Under the pieces are notes generated by a model. That model was given only the letters and a program-made list of their open reading frames with translations. It was not told the DNA's origin and searched no databases. Both the position numbers and the translations under genes were made by a program. Positions 63,559 through 64,000 of a stretch of 64,000 nucleotides of DNA are shown piece after piece. This DNA is from Blastobasis lacticolella (taxonomy: Eukaryota; Arthropoda; Insecta; Lepidoptera; Blastobasidae). The stretch is taken from contig LR990051.1 of assembly GCA_905147135.1 (NCBI GenBank), positions 3,682,463-3,746,462 of the forward strand. The letters are read 5' to 3'. Position 1 is the stretch's first letter, and every line of letters begins with the position of its first letter.

Positions 63559-64000
63559 CTGGAGACAAGAAACATAGGGTTTGAGCGGACTAAATCAAGA
63601 AGAGGTGCATGACCAAGACACTCAAATTACCTATTACACTTTGTGAAGTGTCCTTTGCAAATTTATGAAGGTTTCACATTATAAGGTACGACATTTTTAC
63701 AGATAATATAAATGGACAATAACGAATACAATCCTCCACTAAGGTGGCCATAGAAATGGCTCATAAAACTCATTGGTACAGCTAATGTGCCGATTCTAAG
63801 CCTTGCCATGTGTTGAATTTAAAATCACGACACTCTGACCGCTGCCGCTGCCAATGTCAACATTTGTTCTGAAGAACGCCCGTGGCTCGACAATAAACCT
63901 ATTTACTTTGTAGCAAACGTTTTCATTGTGCAGTAAATTGCACTTGTTAATAGGTGTCCGGTCTCAAAAACTGACATGGATTGCATTATTAGGACGTTGC
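63559..64000. other. Amph first intron (partial)
   Basis: Intronic DNA up to the window edge. No N-terminal amphiphysin exon is found here on the minus strand. Confidence 0.6.

Noticed and set aside
1..64000. CRISPR array, bacterial operon or prophage
   Set aside because: Spliced animal genes, SINEs and LINEs throughout; no regular short repeat-spacer pattern.

Overview
The window looks like nuclear DNA of an insect, most likely a moth or butterfly. Five conserved animal genes with GT-AG introns lie in AT-rich DNA filled with retroelement and DNA-transposon debris. Several repeat types look familiar from Lepidoptera: tRNA-headed SINEs, GATGAT-tailed retroelement 3' ends, RTE-like and CR1/jockey-like LINE pieces, and Helitron-like CTAG ends. 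The order-level assignment is inference. The gene calls rest on protein motifs and on splice phases that close exactly.

Layout. 1-6,500 is a graveyard of retroelements: BEL/Pao pol remnants, a CR1/jockey-type reverse transcriptase, RTE tails and an ORF1-like piece. 7,124-8,443 (+) is an intact intronless PIGW (GPI inositol acyltransferase). 9,707-16,662 (+) is BCKDHB (branched-chain ketoacid dehydrogenase E1 beta) in eight exons. 18,533-20,851 (-) is the LEM-domain inner nuclear membrane protein MAN1/LEMD3 in one coding exon, converging on BCKDHB. 24,140-33,617 (-) is a ten-exon fatty-acid amide hydrolase (FAAH2-like, 526 codons, intact Lys-Ser-Ser triad). About 19 kb of repeat-rich DNA follows with no protein gene I can support; it may hold a non-coding first exon of the hydrolase near 45.1-45.3 kb. 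52,391 to beyond 64,000 (-) is amphiphysin (BAR plus SH3), complete except for its first exon.

The genes are unrelated housekeeping or cell-biology loci and form no pathway or operon. No obviously new multi-gene system is present. The most unusual signals are structural. (1) Two different genes carry tandem duplications of a fragment of one of their own exons: BCKDHB exon 4 (two broken copies in the preceding intron) and the amphiphysin exon ending at 60,084 (a 78-bp copy with only four mismatches and a preserved splice donor). (2) Intron 5 of the hydrolase holds a 2-kb cluster of an unnamed TIR element arranged as two head-to-tail copies and one inverted copy, so the pre-mRNA could form a hairpin with arms of about 555 bases. 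(3) Many other foldback or TIR elements sit in introns, and an LTR with a tRNA-Trp primer site lies about 110 bp from a hydrolase exon.
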